Shown: positions 25,419 to 33,103 of the stretch, piece after piece
Layout of the letters: each line of letters opens with the position of its first letter
Numbering within the stretch: position 1 is the first letter of the stretch
Source of the DNA: DASPKT01 sp035626475
GTDB lineage: Bacteria > Pseudomonadota > Alphaproteobacteria > Azospirillales > Azospirillaceae
Length of the DNA stretch: 64,000 nucleotides
Direction: 5' to 3'
Assembly: GCA_035626475.1 (NCBI GenBank)
Contig: DASPNP010000050.1
Location: 62,001-126,000 of the forward strand
The notes under the pieces: generated by a model
Seen by the model: the letters and a program-made list of their open reading frames with translations, nothing else
The model's database searches: none
Told to the model about the DNA's origin: nothing
Program-made: the position numbers and the translations under genes

Positions 25419-25457
25419 TGGCTGAAGGGGAACTCGACCCTTTGTCAGTACCCTAAT

Positions 25458-25617
25458 CCGTCACCCCGGCGCAGGCCGGGGCCCAGGGGGTGCAGCCATG
25501 GACCATCAATGAAGCCGACCCATGCTCCGGTGGCCATCAAGCTGCGATCGAAGACAGCGCTGCATAGAGCGCATCCCGCTGCAACCCCTGGGTCCCGGCC
25601 TTCGCCGGGATGACGGG
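25458..25617. repeat. ~160-bp inverted-repeat element family C, copy 2
   Basis: Ends CCGTCACCCCGGCGCAGGCC (left) and CCGGCCTTCGCCGGGATGACGG (right, inverse; 22 bases described as arms CCGGCC/GATGACGG) match copy 1 at 22771-22928, as does the internal GCATCCCGCTGCAACCCCTG block. It lies between anmK and the convergent hydrolase gene. Confidence 0.85.
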
Positions 25618-25697
25618 CTGGGGATGCGAGAAAGGGCACAGGGCAAGCCCGGCGGACGCACGCGGGTCCGACTGCGTGAACCGTCGGAACGCGAGCC

Positions 25698-26369
25698 TCA
25701 GGCGGTCTGCGCCGCGACCGGCTGGGCCGGCTGCACCAGGACGCGGTCGAGATAATCGTCCACCACCGCACCCAGCGCTTCCGACTGGTTCAGGAAGAAG
25801 TGGTTCGCGGCCTCAACCTTGCGGAAGTCGATCTTGATGTCCTTCTGCGAGGAAAGCTTGTTCACCAGCCGCATGACCGAGGGCTCCGGCACCAGATCGT
25901 CGGCGGCGCCGTGGATGATCAGGCCCGAGGAGGGGCAGGGGGCCAGGAAGCTGAAGTCGAACATGTTGGCCGGCGGGGCGGCGGAGATGAAGCCGTCGAT
26001 CTCCGGCCGGCGCATCAGCAGCTGCATGCCGATCCAGCTGCCGAAGGAGTGGCCGGCGATCCAGCATGCCTGGGCGTTGGGGTTGTAGGTCTGCAGCCAG
26101 TCCAGCGCCGACGCGGCGTCCGACAGCTCGCCCTCGCCGCGGTCGTAGGTACCCTGGCTGCGCCCGACGCCCCGGAAATTGAAGCGCAGGCAGGAGAATC
26201 CGCGCTTGGTGAAGGCGTGGAACAAGGTATAGACGACCCTGTTATTCATCGTCCCGCCATGCTGGGGGTGCGGATGAAGGATCAGGGCGATCGGGGCGTT
26301 CGGCGCCTTGGAGTGGGAGTAGCGGCCCTCGAGCCGGCCGGCCGGCCCGTTGATGATGACGTCCGGCAT
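25698..26369 (-). CDS. Alpha/beta hydrolase
   Basis: A 223-aa cytoplasmic hydrolase. LILHPHPQHGGTMNNRVVYT corresponds to the oxyanion-hole strand, FNFRGVGRSQG is typical of this subfamily, and GHSFGSWIG holds the nucleophile Ser. The catalytic Asp is probably in GAADDLVPEPSV and the His in AANHFFLNQ. It belongs to the short family often annotated as dienelactone-hydrolase-like or YpfH/CocE-like. Substrate unknown. Its end is separated from anmK by a family C repeat. Confidence 0.85.
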   Translation of the reverse strand: MPDVIINGPAGRLEGRYSHSKAPNAPIALILHPHPQHGGTMNNRVVYTLFHAFTKRGFSCLRFNFRGVGRSQGTYDRGEGELSDAASALDWLQTYNPNAQACWIAGHSFGSWIGMQLLMRRPEIDGFISAAPPANMFDFSFLAPCPSSGLIIHGAADDLVPEPSVMRLVNKLSSQKDIKIDFRKVEAANHFFLNQSEALGAVVDDYLDRVLVQPAQPVAAQTA

Positions 26370-26489
26370 GTGTTACCGCTCCCAGGCGTTGGCGCGGGTG
26401 GGTTCTTCCACCTCGGTCGTTACGGAAGATGCCCGAAGGGCCGAAGGAACGCTACCCCGTCCGGTAAGGAAATATTGGGGGGGGAATTC

Positions 26490-26518
26490 TTGACCGTTTT
26501 GGTGGGTCATCCTATATC
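26490..26518 (+). promoter_or_regulatory. Sigma-70-type promoter for the cysE-iscR cluster
   Basis: TTGACC at 26490-26495 and TATATC at 26513-26518 are separated by exactly 17 bp. Transcription would start near 26525 and leave a leader of about 130 nt before cysE. I see no clear riboswitch in the leader. Confidence 0.65.
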
Positions 26519-26654
26519 GCAACCCATGGCCGGTTGTTCTGCCCTTCCCCGCGTTCCGCGACCGGGTCCGGGACCAGGTCGAAGGGGGATCATCGGGGCA
26601 TGATCCGTGCGGCGAGCCGTAATGCGTCACAACTATACCACAGCGTGAGGATCG

Positions 26655-27392
26655 GTGTTCAAGCGTCTTCGCGATGAGATCGACGGCATCATGGCCCGCG
26701 ATCCGGCGGCACGGTCCCGGCTGGAGGTCTTCCTCTGCTATCCGGGCCTGCACGCCCTGGTCACGCACCGCGTGGCGAACAAGCTGTGGCGGGCGCGCTG
26801 GCACACGCTCGCGCGGCTGGTCTCGCACATCGGCCGCATGCTCACCGGCATCGAGATCCACCCCGGCGCCACCATCGGCAAGTGCCTGTTCATTGACCAC
26901 GGCATGGGCGTGGTCATCGGCGAGACGGCGGAGATCGGGGACAACGTCCTGCTCTACCATTCCGTCACGCTGGGCGGCACCTCGCTGAACAAGGGCAAGC
27001 GCCACCCGACGGTGCGCGACAACGTCATCATCGGCGCCGGCGCCAAGATCCTCGGCAACATCACCGTCGGCGAGAATGCCCGCATCGGCGCGAACTCCGT
27101 CGTCGTGGGCGACGTCGCGCCCGGCGCCACCATGGTGGGCATCCCCGCCAGGGCCGTGGTGCCGCGCGACCGCCAGCCCGAGCGTTTCCTCGCCTACGGC
27201 ACGCCGTGCGGCGACATGCCGGACCCGGTGGCGCGCGCCATCTCGGGTCTGCTGGACCAGGTTCAAGGTCTCCGCCAGCGTGTGGAGGAGCTTGAGAACG
27301 ACCGCGCGGCGGCCGTACCGGCGCCGGTCGATTTCACCGCCGAAGGCGACGCAGAGCGCCGCGGCCAGGCAGGGGTCGGCACGGCCTGCTGA
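26655..27392 (+). CDS. cysE: Serine O-acetyltransferase
   Basis: A 245-aa enzyme making O-acetylserine, the precursor of cysteine. The N-terminal helical region precedes left-handed beta-helix hexapeptide repeats (IHPGATIGKCLFIDHGMGVV, then IGETAEIGDNVLLYHSVTLG). The catalytic Asp-His pair is in FIDHGMG. The start is GTG at 26655, with GAGGA just upstream. It heads the sulfur cluster, 33 bp before iscR; cysE beside iscR is common and links cysteine supply to its use by the desulfurase. Confidence 0.95.
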   Translation: MFKRLRDEIDGIMARDPAARSRLEVFLCYPGLHALVTHRVANKLWRARWHTLARLVSHIGRMLTGIEIHPGATIGKCLFIDHGMGVVIGETAEIGDNVLLYHSVTLGGTSLNKGKRHPTVRDNVIIGAGAKILGNITVGENARIGANSVVVGDVAPGATMVGIPARAVVPRDRQPERFLAYGTPCGDMPDPVARAISGLLDQVQGLRQRVEELENDRAAAVPAPVDFTAEGDAERRGQAGVGTAC

Positions 27393-27425
27393 GACAGGTC
27401 CGGCCGGGAGGCAGGAGAGACACCG

Positions 27426-27899
27426 ATGAGACTGAGCACCAAGGGACGTTACGCCGTCATGGCGATGGTCGATCTCGCCCGCAACAGCAAGGGGCAGCCC
27501 GTCGCCCTGGCCGAGATCGCCGACCGGCAGGAGATTTCGCTCTCATATCTCGAGCAGCTCTTCGCGCGGCTGCGCAAGGGCGGCCTGGTGAAGAGCGTGC
27601 GCGGCCCGGGCGGCGGCTATCTGCTGGCGCATCCGGCCAAGGTGATGCGCGTCTCCGACATCATCCTGGCGGTGGACGAGCCGATCCGCACCACGCGCTG
27701 CGCCGCCAACTCGCCGGTGGGCTGCCGGGCCAACAAGACCCGCTGCGTCACCCACGATCTGTGGGAGGAGCTGGGCAACCAGATCCACATGTATCTCAGC
27801 TCGGTGACGCTCGAGGATGTGTGCGAGAGACGCATCCTGGCCGCCGGCGGTGCCATGGAGATTCCGGACGCCCGCAAGGCGCCGGTCGCGGCCGAGTAG
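27426..27899 (+). CDS. iscR: Rrf2-family Fe-S regulator, IscR type
   Basis: A 157-aa transcription factor. MRLSTKGRYAVMAMVDLA begins the winged-helix domain and ISLSYLEQLFARLRKGGLVKS is the recognition region. Three cysteines, Cys92, Cys100 and Cys107, followed by THDLW (His110), are the [2Fe-2S] ligands of IscR; the spacing is CX7CX6C rather than the E. coli CX5CX5C. It probably senses Fe-S status and represses its own cluster. A strong Shine-Dalgarno (GGAGGCAGGAGAG) precedes the ATG. Confidence 0.93.
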   Translation: MRLSTKGRYAVMAMVDLARNSKGQPVALAEIADRQEISLSYLEQLFARLRKGGLVKSVRGPGGGYLLAHPAKVMRVSDIILAVDEPIRTTRCAANSPVGCRANKTRCVTHDLWEELGNQIHMYLSSVTLEDVCERRILAAGGAMEIPDARKAPVAAE

Positions 27900-27942
27900 T
27901 CAGGGAAGGGCGGCGCCGCGTCCGCGGCACCGATACGATGCC

Positions 27943-29040
27943 ATGAGCGCCGGCGCCGCCTATCTCGACTGGAACGCCACGTCCCCGCTGCGGCCCGAGG
28001 CGCGCGACGCGCTGCTGGCCGTGCTGGGGGAGGTGGGCAACCCGTCCTCCATCCATGGCTTCGGCCGGCAGGCCCGCAAGCGGGTGGAGGAGGCGCGGGG
28101 CGCGGTGGCCGCCCTGATCGGCGCCGACCCAGCGGGGCTGGTCTTCACCGGCAGCGGCACCGAAGCCAATAATCTCGCCCTCGCCAGCGCGCCCGGGCGG
28201 CGCCTGCTGGTCTCCGCCGTCGAGCACGCCTCCGTGCTGGAGGCGGCGCCCGGCGCCGCGCGCGTGCCGGTGGACGGGCAGGGGCGCCTCGACCTCGCCG
28301 CGCTGGAGCGGATGCTGGCCGAAGGCGGCCCGGCGCTGCTCTCCCTGATGGCCGCCAACAACGAGACCGGCGTGCTGCAGCCGCTGGCCGGGGCGGCGGA
28401 TCTCGCCCGGGCGCACGGTGCGCTGCTGCATGTGGACGCCGCGCAGGTCGCCGGCCGGCTGCCTTTCGACATGCGGGCGCTCGGCGCCGACATGGTGAGC
28501 GTCTCGGCGCACAAGCTGGGCGCCCCGCAGGGTGTCGGCGCGCTGGCCCTGCGCCCCGGGCTGGAACCGCAGGCGCTGCTGCGCGGCGGCGGGCAGGAGC
28601 GGCGGCGGCGCGCGGGCACCGAGAACGTGGCCGGCATCGCCGCCTTCGGCGCCGCCGCGCGGGCGGCCCTGGCCGGGCTGGACCGCTTCGCCGCCCTGGC
28701 CGACCTGCGCGACGGTATGGAGGCGCGGCTGCGCGCCGCGGCGCCGGACCTGGTGGTCGCGGGAGAGGGCGCCGGCCGCCTGCCCAACACCAGCTGCCTG
28801 ATCCTGCCCGGCGTGCCGGCGGAGACGCAGCTGATGCGCCTGGACCTGGCGGGCATTGCCGTCAGTTCCGGCTCCGCCTGCTCCAGCGGCAAGGTGGCGG
28901 CGTCGCATGTGCTGCTCGCCATGGGCATGGCGCCGGACCTGGCATCCTGCGCCATCCGGGTGAGCCTGGGCTGGAGCACGGATCCGGCCGAGGTCGAGCG
29001 GTTCGTCGCCGCCTGGGGCGCCATGGCGGCGCGGCGGTAG
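27943..29040 (+). CDS. Cysteine desulfurase (NifS/IscS family, short form)
   Basis: A 365-aa PLP enzyme that removes sulfur from cysteine as a persulfide. The PLP lysine is in SVSAHKLGAPQGVGAL, and the active-site Cys loop is SSGSACSSGK. FTGSGTEANNLAL and HVDAAQVAGR are typical. It is shorter than classical IscS (about 404 aa) and resembles the NifS-like paralogue that often precedes iscS in alphaproteobacteria, or Bacillus YrvO. No iscU or iscA follows, so the sulfur acceptor may be MnmA (encoded at 30945) or a distant scaffold. Confidence 0.93.
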   Translation: MSAGAAYLDWNATSPLRPEARDALLAVLGEVGNPSSIHGFGRQARKRVEEARGAVAALIGADPAGLVFTGSGTEANNLALASAPGRRLLVSAVEHASVLEAAPGAARVPVDGQGRLDLAALERMLAEGGPALLSLMAANNETGVLQPLAGAADLARAHGALLHVDAAQVAGRLPFDMRALGADMVSVSAHKLGAPQGVGALALRPGLEPQALLRGGGQERRRRAGTENVAGIAAFGAAARAALAGLDRFAALADLRDGMEARLRAAAPDLVVAGEGAGRLPNTSCLILPGVPAETQLMRLDLAGIAVSSGSACSSGKVAASHVLLAMGMAPDLASCAIRVSLGWSTDPAEVERFVAAWGAMAARR

Positions 29041-29137
29041 CGGACCAGCGTGAAAGGATAATCGCCGATCCGCCCCGTTGCCCCCATGCGTTCATGACGG
29101 TATCACGCGCGTCGATGTCCGTCGCAACGGCAGATCC

Positions 29138-29770
29138 ATGGTCGAGACCCCCGAGGGCGGAAGCGCCCGTTTCCAGCCGCAGCCTGCCGCGCTCGACGGC
29201 GACATGCTGAGCTGCTGGTTCTGCGCCCGGCCGGTGTCGCCGCGCGCCTTCTTCTGCCACCAGTGCGGCAGCCTGCAGCCGCCCACGGGCCAGGACGCGT
29301 TCCAGCGCCTGGGCCTGCCGCGCCGCTTCGACATCGAGCCGGGGCTGCTGGAGCGCCAGCATGCCGGCTTCTCCCGCATGCTCGACCCCGAGCGGTTCCG
29401 CAACCGCGGCCCCAAGGAAAAGCAGCTGCTGGAGCGGCACCGGACCGAGCTGGCCGGCGCCCATGCGGTGCTTCGCGACCCGGCCAGCCGTGCCCGCCAC
29501 CTGCTGGAGCTGGAGGGGCGCACCCCCGCCGTGCTGCCCTCGGCCGAGCCCGATCCGCTCTGGGTCGAGCTGGAAGGGGCGGCCGACACCGCGTCCCTGG
29601 ACCGCGCCGCCACGGCCGTGGGCCGGGAGACCGAGAGCACCGTCCAGGCGCTGTCGGCCGCCTTCCGATCCGGCCAGCTGGACCGGGCGGCGCAGCTGAC
29701 CCTGCGGCTGGAGCGGCTGGGCCACCTCGCCGACCTCGCCCGCCGCCGCCGCGCCTCGCTGGAACAATAG
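29138..29770 (+). CDS. hscB: HscB-like Fe-S co-chaperone with zinc-ribbon-like N-terminus and no HPD motif
   Basis: A 210-aa homologue of HscB/Hsc20, the J-protein that delivers IscU to HscA. The N-terminus has two CxxC-type pairs (Cys26, Cys29, Cys40, Cys43 in CWFCARPVSPRAFFCHQCG), as in longer Hsc20 proteins. The J-like region follows (FQRLGLPRRFDIEPGLLERQ), and a C-terminal helical bundle begins with LRDPASRARHLLELEG. The catalytic HPD of the J-domain is replaced by Asp83-Pro84-Glu85 (MLDPERF where LHPDRF is expected), confirmed in the DNA at 29384-29392. An alternative start at 29078 would add 20 residues. Ability to stimulate HscA is doubtful. Confidence 0.85.
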   Translation: MVETPEGGSARFQPQPAALDGDMLSCWFCARPVSPRAFFCHQCGSLQPPTGQDAFQRLGLPRRFDIEPGLLERQHAGFSRMLDPERFRNRGPKEKQLLERHRTELAGAHAVLRDPASRARHLLELEGRTPAVLPSAEPDPLWVELEGAADTASLDRAATAVGRETESTVQALSAAFRSGQLDRAAQLTLRLERLGHLADLARRRRASLEQ

Positions 29771-29890
29771 CCGCGGCTCCTTTGCGCGAACGGCGCTGGA
29801 CAGGCGCGCGCCGCCTCGGTAACACATCGCCGACCCCGCCGGACGACTGCCGGCGGCTGCGATCATCCCTGTACGGAGTTGGGGCGCGCC

Positions 29891-30205
29891 ATGCCGAAGA
29901 TGACCTTCATCGAGACCGACGGGACCCGCCGCGAGGTGGACGCTCCCCTGGGCCTGTCCATCCTGGAGGTCGCGCGCCGCCACAATGTCGACCTGGAAGG
30001 CGCCTGCGAGGGCTCGCTGGCCTGCTCCACCTGCCATGTCGTGGTGGCGCCCGACTGGATCGAGCTGCTGCCGGATGCCAGCGAGGACGAGGAGGACATG
30101 CTGGACCTCGCCTTCGGCCTGACCAAGACCTCGCGCCTGGGCTGTCAGATCCGCATCACCGAGGAGCTGGACGGCCTCGTCGTCTCGCTGCCCGGCGGCC
30201 GCTGA
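29891..30205 (+). CDS. fdx: [2Fe-2S] ferredoxin, adrenodoxin/Isc type
   Basis: A 104-aa electron carrier. The ligands Cys39, Cys45, Cys48 and Cys85 follow the adrenodoxin pattern CX5CX2C...C (CEGSLACSTC). The motif LEGACEGSLACSTCHVVV and the acidic stretch PDASEDEEDMLDLAFGL match Isc ferredoxins that supply electrons for Fe-S assembly. The ATG at 29891 is preferred to the in-frame TTG at 29879. Only 4 bp separate it from tenA. Confidence 0.95.
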   Translation: MPKMTFIETDGTRREVDAPLGLSILEVARRHNVDLEGACEGSLACSTCHVVVAPDWIELLPDASEDEEDMLDLAFGLTKTSRLGCQIRITEELDGLVVSLPGGR

Positions 30206-30209
30206 GCCG

Positions 30210-30905
30210 ATGGCGGCACCGCCGGACCTCGCCATCCCGGGCGGCCTCTTCGCCCGCCTGCGCGACGCGGCGCGGCCCAGCTGGGACCGCTACGTCGCCC
30301 ATCCCTTCGTCAAGGGCATGGGCGACGGCGCGCTGCCCGAGGCGGCGTTCCGGCACTATCTGGTCCAGGACTATCTGTTCCTGATCCATTTCGCCCGGGC
30401 CTACGCGCTCGCCGCCTACAAGGCCGACAATCTCGCCGACATGCGCGCGGCCGGCCGCTCCATGGCCGCCATCCTCGACCTGGAGATGGGGCTGCATGTC
30501 CGATACTGCGAGGGCTGGGGCCTGGACGAGGCGGCGATGGCGGCCACGCGGGAGGCCTCGGCCACGCTCGCCTATACCCGCTTCGTGCTGGAGCGGGGCA
30601 TGGCCGGCGACCTGCTGGATTTGCATGTGGCGCTGGCCCCCTGCGTGGTGGGCTATGCCGAGATCGCGGCGAACCTCCTGGCCGACCCGGCGACGAGGCT
30701 GGAGGGCAATCCCTACCGCCCCTGGATCGAGATGTACGCCGATCCCGAGTACCGGACGGTCGCCGCCGCCCAGATCGCCCTGCTGGACCGGCTGGACAAT
30801 GCCCGCGGCGGGGCGGCGCGGTTCGACGACCTCGCCCGCACCTTCGAGGCCGCCTCGCGCCTGGAGGCCGGGTTCTGGCAGATGGGCCTCGACCTGGCGG
30901 ACTGA
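30210..30905 (+). CDS. tenA: TenA-family aminopyrimidine aminohydrolase (thiaminase II)
   Basis: A 231-aa all-helical enzyme that hydrolyses aminomethyl-pyrimidine to HMP in thiamine salvage, or cleaves thiamine. The nucleophile Cys is in LAPCVVGYAEIA and the catalytic Glu in FEAASRLEAGFWQMGL; FRHYLVQDYLFLIHFARAY is typical. Its place between fdx and mnmA is unusual. The ABC importer at 57987-60752 has a ThiY-like binding protein and could supply its substrate, but that link is inference. Confidence 0.92.
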   Translation: MAAPPDLAIPGGLFARLRDAARPSWDRYVAHPFVKGMGDGALPEAAFRHYLVQDYLFLIHFARAYALAAYKADNLADMRAAGRSMAAILDLEMGLHVRYCEGWGLDEAAMAATREASATLAYTRFVLERGMAGDLLDLHVALAPCVVGYAEIAANLLADPATRLEGNPYRPWIEMYADPEYRTVAAAQIALLDRLDNARGGAARFDDLARTFEAASRLEAGFWQMGLDLAD

Positions 30906-30909
30906 GTCG

Positions 30910-30937
30910 TTGCGCCGGACGGCCGCGTCCCTATATT
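30910..30937 (+). promoter_or_regulatory. Sigma-70-like promoter placing mnmA on a leaderless mRNA
   Basis: TTGCGC (30910-30915) and TATATT (30932-30937) are 16 bp apart. Only 7 bases separate the -10 box from the mnmA ATG at 30945, so the transcript would begin at or next to the start codon. No Shine-Dalgarno sequence precedes that ATG. Confidence 0.5.
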
Positions 30938-30944
30938 GCCGCCC

Positions 30945-32084
30945 ATGAACTCCCTCGGTATCGACAAGTCGCCCGCCGACACGCGCGTGGTCGTCGCCAT
31001 GTCCGGCGGCGTGGACAGTTCCGTCGTCGCGGCGCTGCTGAAGGAGCAGGGCTACGACGTGGTCGGCATCACGCTGCAGCTCTACGACCACGGCATGACC
31101 GTGGGGAAGAAGGGCGCCTGCTGCGCCGGCCAGGACATCTACGACGCCCGCCGCGTCGCCGACACGATCGGCATCCCGCACTATGTGCTGGATTACGAGG
31201 GCCGCTTCGGCCAGGCGGTGATCGAGGATTTCGCCGACAGCTACCTGCGCGGCGAGACGCCTATCCCCTGCGTGCGCTGCAACCAGCACGTCAAGTTCAA
31301 GGATCTGCTGCGGCAGGCCCGGGACCTCGGCGCCGACGCGCTGGCGACCGGGCACTATGTCCGCCGCGGCATGGGGCCGGATGGGGCGGAGCTGCTGCGG
31401 GCGGTCGATCCCTCCCGCGACCAGAGCTACTTCCTGTTCGCCACCACGGCGGAGCAGCTGGACTTCCTGCGCTTCCCCCTGGGCGGCCTGCCGAAGACCG
31501 AGACCCGGGCGCTCGCCGAGCGCTTCAGCCTGCCGGTCGCGGCCAAGCCGGACAGCCAGGACATCTGCTTCGTGCCGAACGGTTCCTATGCCGACATCGT
31601 TCGCAAGCTGCGCCCCGGCGCCGACAAGCCGGGCGAAATCGTCCATGTCGACGGCCGCGTGATGGGCCGGCATGAGGGCATCGTCGGCTTCACTGTGGGC
31701 CAGAGGAAGGGGCTGGGCACCGGCGGCCGCAAGGGGCCCGGCGGAGAGGAGCTGGAGCCGCTCTATGTCGTGCGGGTGGACGCGCCGACCCGGCGCGTCA
31801 TCGTCGGACCTCGCGCCTCGCTGGCCCGCTCGCGCATCCACGCGCGCGAGGTGAACTGGCTGGGCGGGCCCGTGCCGGCCGAGGGGCTGGAGGTCGAGGT
31901 CAAGCTTCGCTCCGCCCAGCCGGCCGCGGCCGCGACGGTGCATCTGGACGGGCGGGGCGGGGCGGTCGTGGAGCTCGCCGCCGAGCAGTTCGGCGTGGCG
32001 CCGGGCCAAGCGGCCGTCTTCTACCGGGGCGACCGCGTGCTGGGCGGCGGCTGGATCGTGAGCACCGAGGCGAAGGCCGCCTGA
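30945..32084 (+). CDS. mnmA: tRNA-specific 2-thiouridylase
   Basis: A 379-aa enzyme that adds the 2-thio group to U34 of Lys, Glu and Gln tRNAs, taking persulfide sulfur from a cysteine desulfurase. The ATP-binding PP-loop is SGGVDSS (residues 20-26). The nucleophile Cys112 (PCVRCN) and persulfide Cys208 (SQDICFVPNG) are both present, as are GHYVRR and the C-terminal barrel. It ends the cluster that contains a desulfurase gene, so sulfur supply and use are encoded together. Confidence 0.96.
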   Translation: MNSLGIDKSPADTRVVVAMSGGVDSSVVAALLKEQGYDVVGITLQLYDHGMTVGKKGACCAGQDIYDARRVADTIGIPHYVLDYEGRFGQAVIEDFADSYLRGETPIPCVRCNQHVKFKDLLRQARDLGADALATGHYVRRGMGPDGAELLRAVDPSRDQSYFLFATTAEQLDFLRFPLGGLPKTETRALAERFSLPVAAKPDSQDICFVPNGSYADIVRKLRPGADKPGEIVHVDGRVMGRHEGIVGFTVGQRKGLGTGGRKGPGGEELEPLYVVRVDAPTRRVIVGPRASLARSRIHAREVNWLGGPVPAEGLEVEVKLRSAQPAAAATVHLDGRGGAVVELAAEQFGVAPGQAAVFYRGDRVLGGGWIVSTEAKAA

Positions 32085-32098
32085 TGAAGGTCGCATCA

Positions 32099-32184
32099 CC
32101 GTAGGTCGCATGGAGGCGGAGCCGGAATGCGACGTTACCCCGCCGGGGCATGTCGCATTGCGCTCCGCTCCATGCGACCTACGG
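32099..32184. repeat. 86-bp palindromic repeat family D, copy 1
   Basis: The left arm CCGTAGGTCGCATGGAGGCGG is the inverse of the right arm (CGCTCCGCTCCATGCGACCTACGG, described as arms ending CGACCTACGG), with a GTTACCCCGCCGGGG centre. A second copy lies at 56958-57043. It separates mnmA from the convergent tdk. Confidence 0.82.
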
Positions 32185-32195
32185 CTGCGGGTGCG

Positions 32196-32792
32196 TCAAA
32201 TCTCCAGCGACAGCTCCACGCCCTTGCGCTCGGTGTGGTCGTGCCAGTGGGCGTTGCAGCGGGGCTCGTAGAGGTCGGCCTGCCCCAGCTCGACCGTGCG
32301 GTCGTTGCGGTGCTTCTTGAAGGTCTTGGCCGCCTCGTGGCCGCAGATGGCGCAGCGCGAGCGCAGCTTGTGGATCGAATCGGCCATGGCCGCCAGGGTG
32401 GCGGTCACGGGGAAGGGGCGACCGCGCCAGTCGGTATCGAGGCCGCTGACCGCCACGTCCACGCCGCGCACCAGCAGGTCGCGCACCGACTCGACGATAT
32501 CGCCGTGGAAATGCGGCTCGACGCAGAACTGCACCTCGTCGATGAAGACGGCGCTGACGTCGTCGGGGACGCGGGGCATCTCGGTGATGGGGGTGGCGTC
32601 GAAGCCGACGCCGTCATGGTTCACCACGCGGTCATGGCTGAAGCGCACGTCGAAGGCGGGCTTCAGCAGCATGATCCGGGTGCCGGTGCCGTGGGTATAC
32701 CAGACGGCCTTCTTCAGGATCTCCGTCGACTTGCCGGAGAACATGGGGCCGCAGATGACCTCCAGCTTCCCGTACCGCATCACCGCCCCCAC
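32196..32792 (-). CDS. tdk: Thymidine kinase
   Basis: A 198-aa type II thymidine kinase. The P-loop is GPMFSGKST, the Walker B/DEVQF motif is FIDEVQFCVEP, and the structural zinc site is formed by CAIC and the later Cys/His in YEPRCNAHWHDH. It phosphorylates thymidine for dTTP salvage. An internal Met (MRYGKLEVICGP, start at 32780) is a possible alternative start. It is monocistronic and converges on mnmA. Confidence 0.95.
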   Translation of the reverse strand: MGAVMRYGKLEVICGPMFSGKSTEILKKAVWYTHGTGTRIMLLKPAFDVRFSHDRVVNHDGVGFDATPITEMPRVPDDVSAVFIDEVQFCVEPHFHGDIVESVRDLLVRGVDVAVSGLDTDWRGRPFPVTATLAAMADSIHKLRSRCAICGHEAAKTFKKHRNDRTVELGQADLYEPRCNAHWHDHTERKGVELSLEI

Positions 32793-32895
32793 CGTTTCCC
32801 CCGGATTATCAGGGCGGCACCCTAATCCTTTCGCGCAAGGCTCCGCCAGGGGATAGCACCGCGACGGGGCCTGTGATCGGCGCGAGACCAGGGGC

Positions 32896-32924
32896 TTGAC
32901 AGGGGGCCGCGATTGGCCTAAATC
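32896..32924 (+). promoter_or_regulatory. tRNA-Met promoter
   Basis: TTGACA (32896-32901) and TAAATC (32919-32924) with 17-bp spacing; expected start near 32931, about 28 bp before the mature tRNA. Confidence 0.7.
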
Positions 32925-32958
32925 CCCGGTCCCACGCCGGACCCGTTCCGGCAGCTAT

Positions 32959-33033
32959 GGCAGCGTAGCTCAGTGGTAGAGCAGGGGAATCATAATCCCT
33001 TGGTCGGGGGTTCAAATCCCTCCGCTGCTACCA
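32959..33033 (+). tRNA. tRNA-Met (anticodon CAT, elongator)
   Basis: A cloverleaf folds completely: acceptor GGCAGCG/CGCTGCT, D-arm GCTC/GAGC, anticodon stem GGGGA/TCCCT with loop ATCATAA, and T-arm with loop TTCAAAT. CCA is encoded. The anticodon is CAT. The first pair is a G-T wobble and there is no initiator-type C1-A72 mismatch or GGG/CCC anticodon stem, so it is not fMet. The body resembles alphaproteobacterial elongator tRNA-Met more than the lysidine tRNA-Ile2, though I cannot exclude the latter entirely. Confidence 0.9.
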
Positions 33034-33039
33034 GTTCGG

Positions 33040-33076
33040 AAAACCCCGCTGACCCAACAGGTTGGCGGGGTTTTTT
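33040..33076 (+). terminator. Rho-independent terminator after tRNA-Met
   Basis: Arms AAACCCCGC and GCGGGGTTT enclose a short loop and run into TTTTTT at 33071-33076. Confidence 0.9.
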
Positions 33077-33103
33077 CATGCATCGCAGGAACCCTGGCGC
33101 CCC

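Noticed and set aside
26525..26654. Riboswitch or attenuator in the 130-nt cysE leader
   Set aside because: I could not find conserved riboswitch motifs, a leader peptide with Cys codons, or a terminator hairpin.
32959..33033. tRNA-Ile2 (CAT with lysidine) or tRNA-fMet as identity of the tRNA
   Set aside because: There is no initiator mismatch at position 1-72 or GGG/CCC anticodon stem, and the body matches elongator tRNA-Met better. Ile2 remains a minor possibility.
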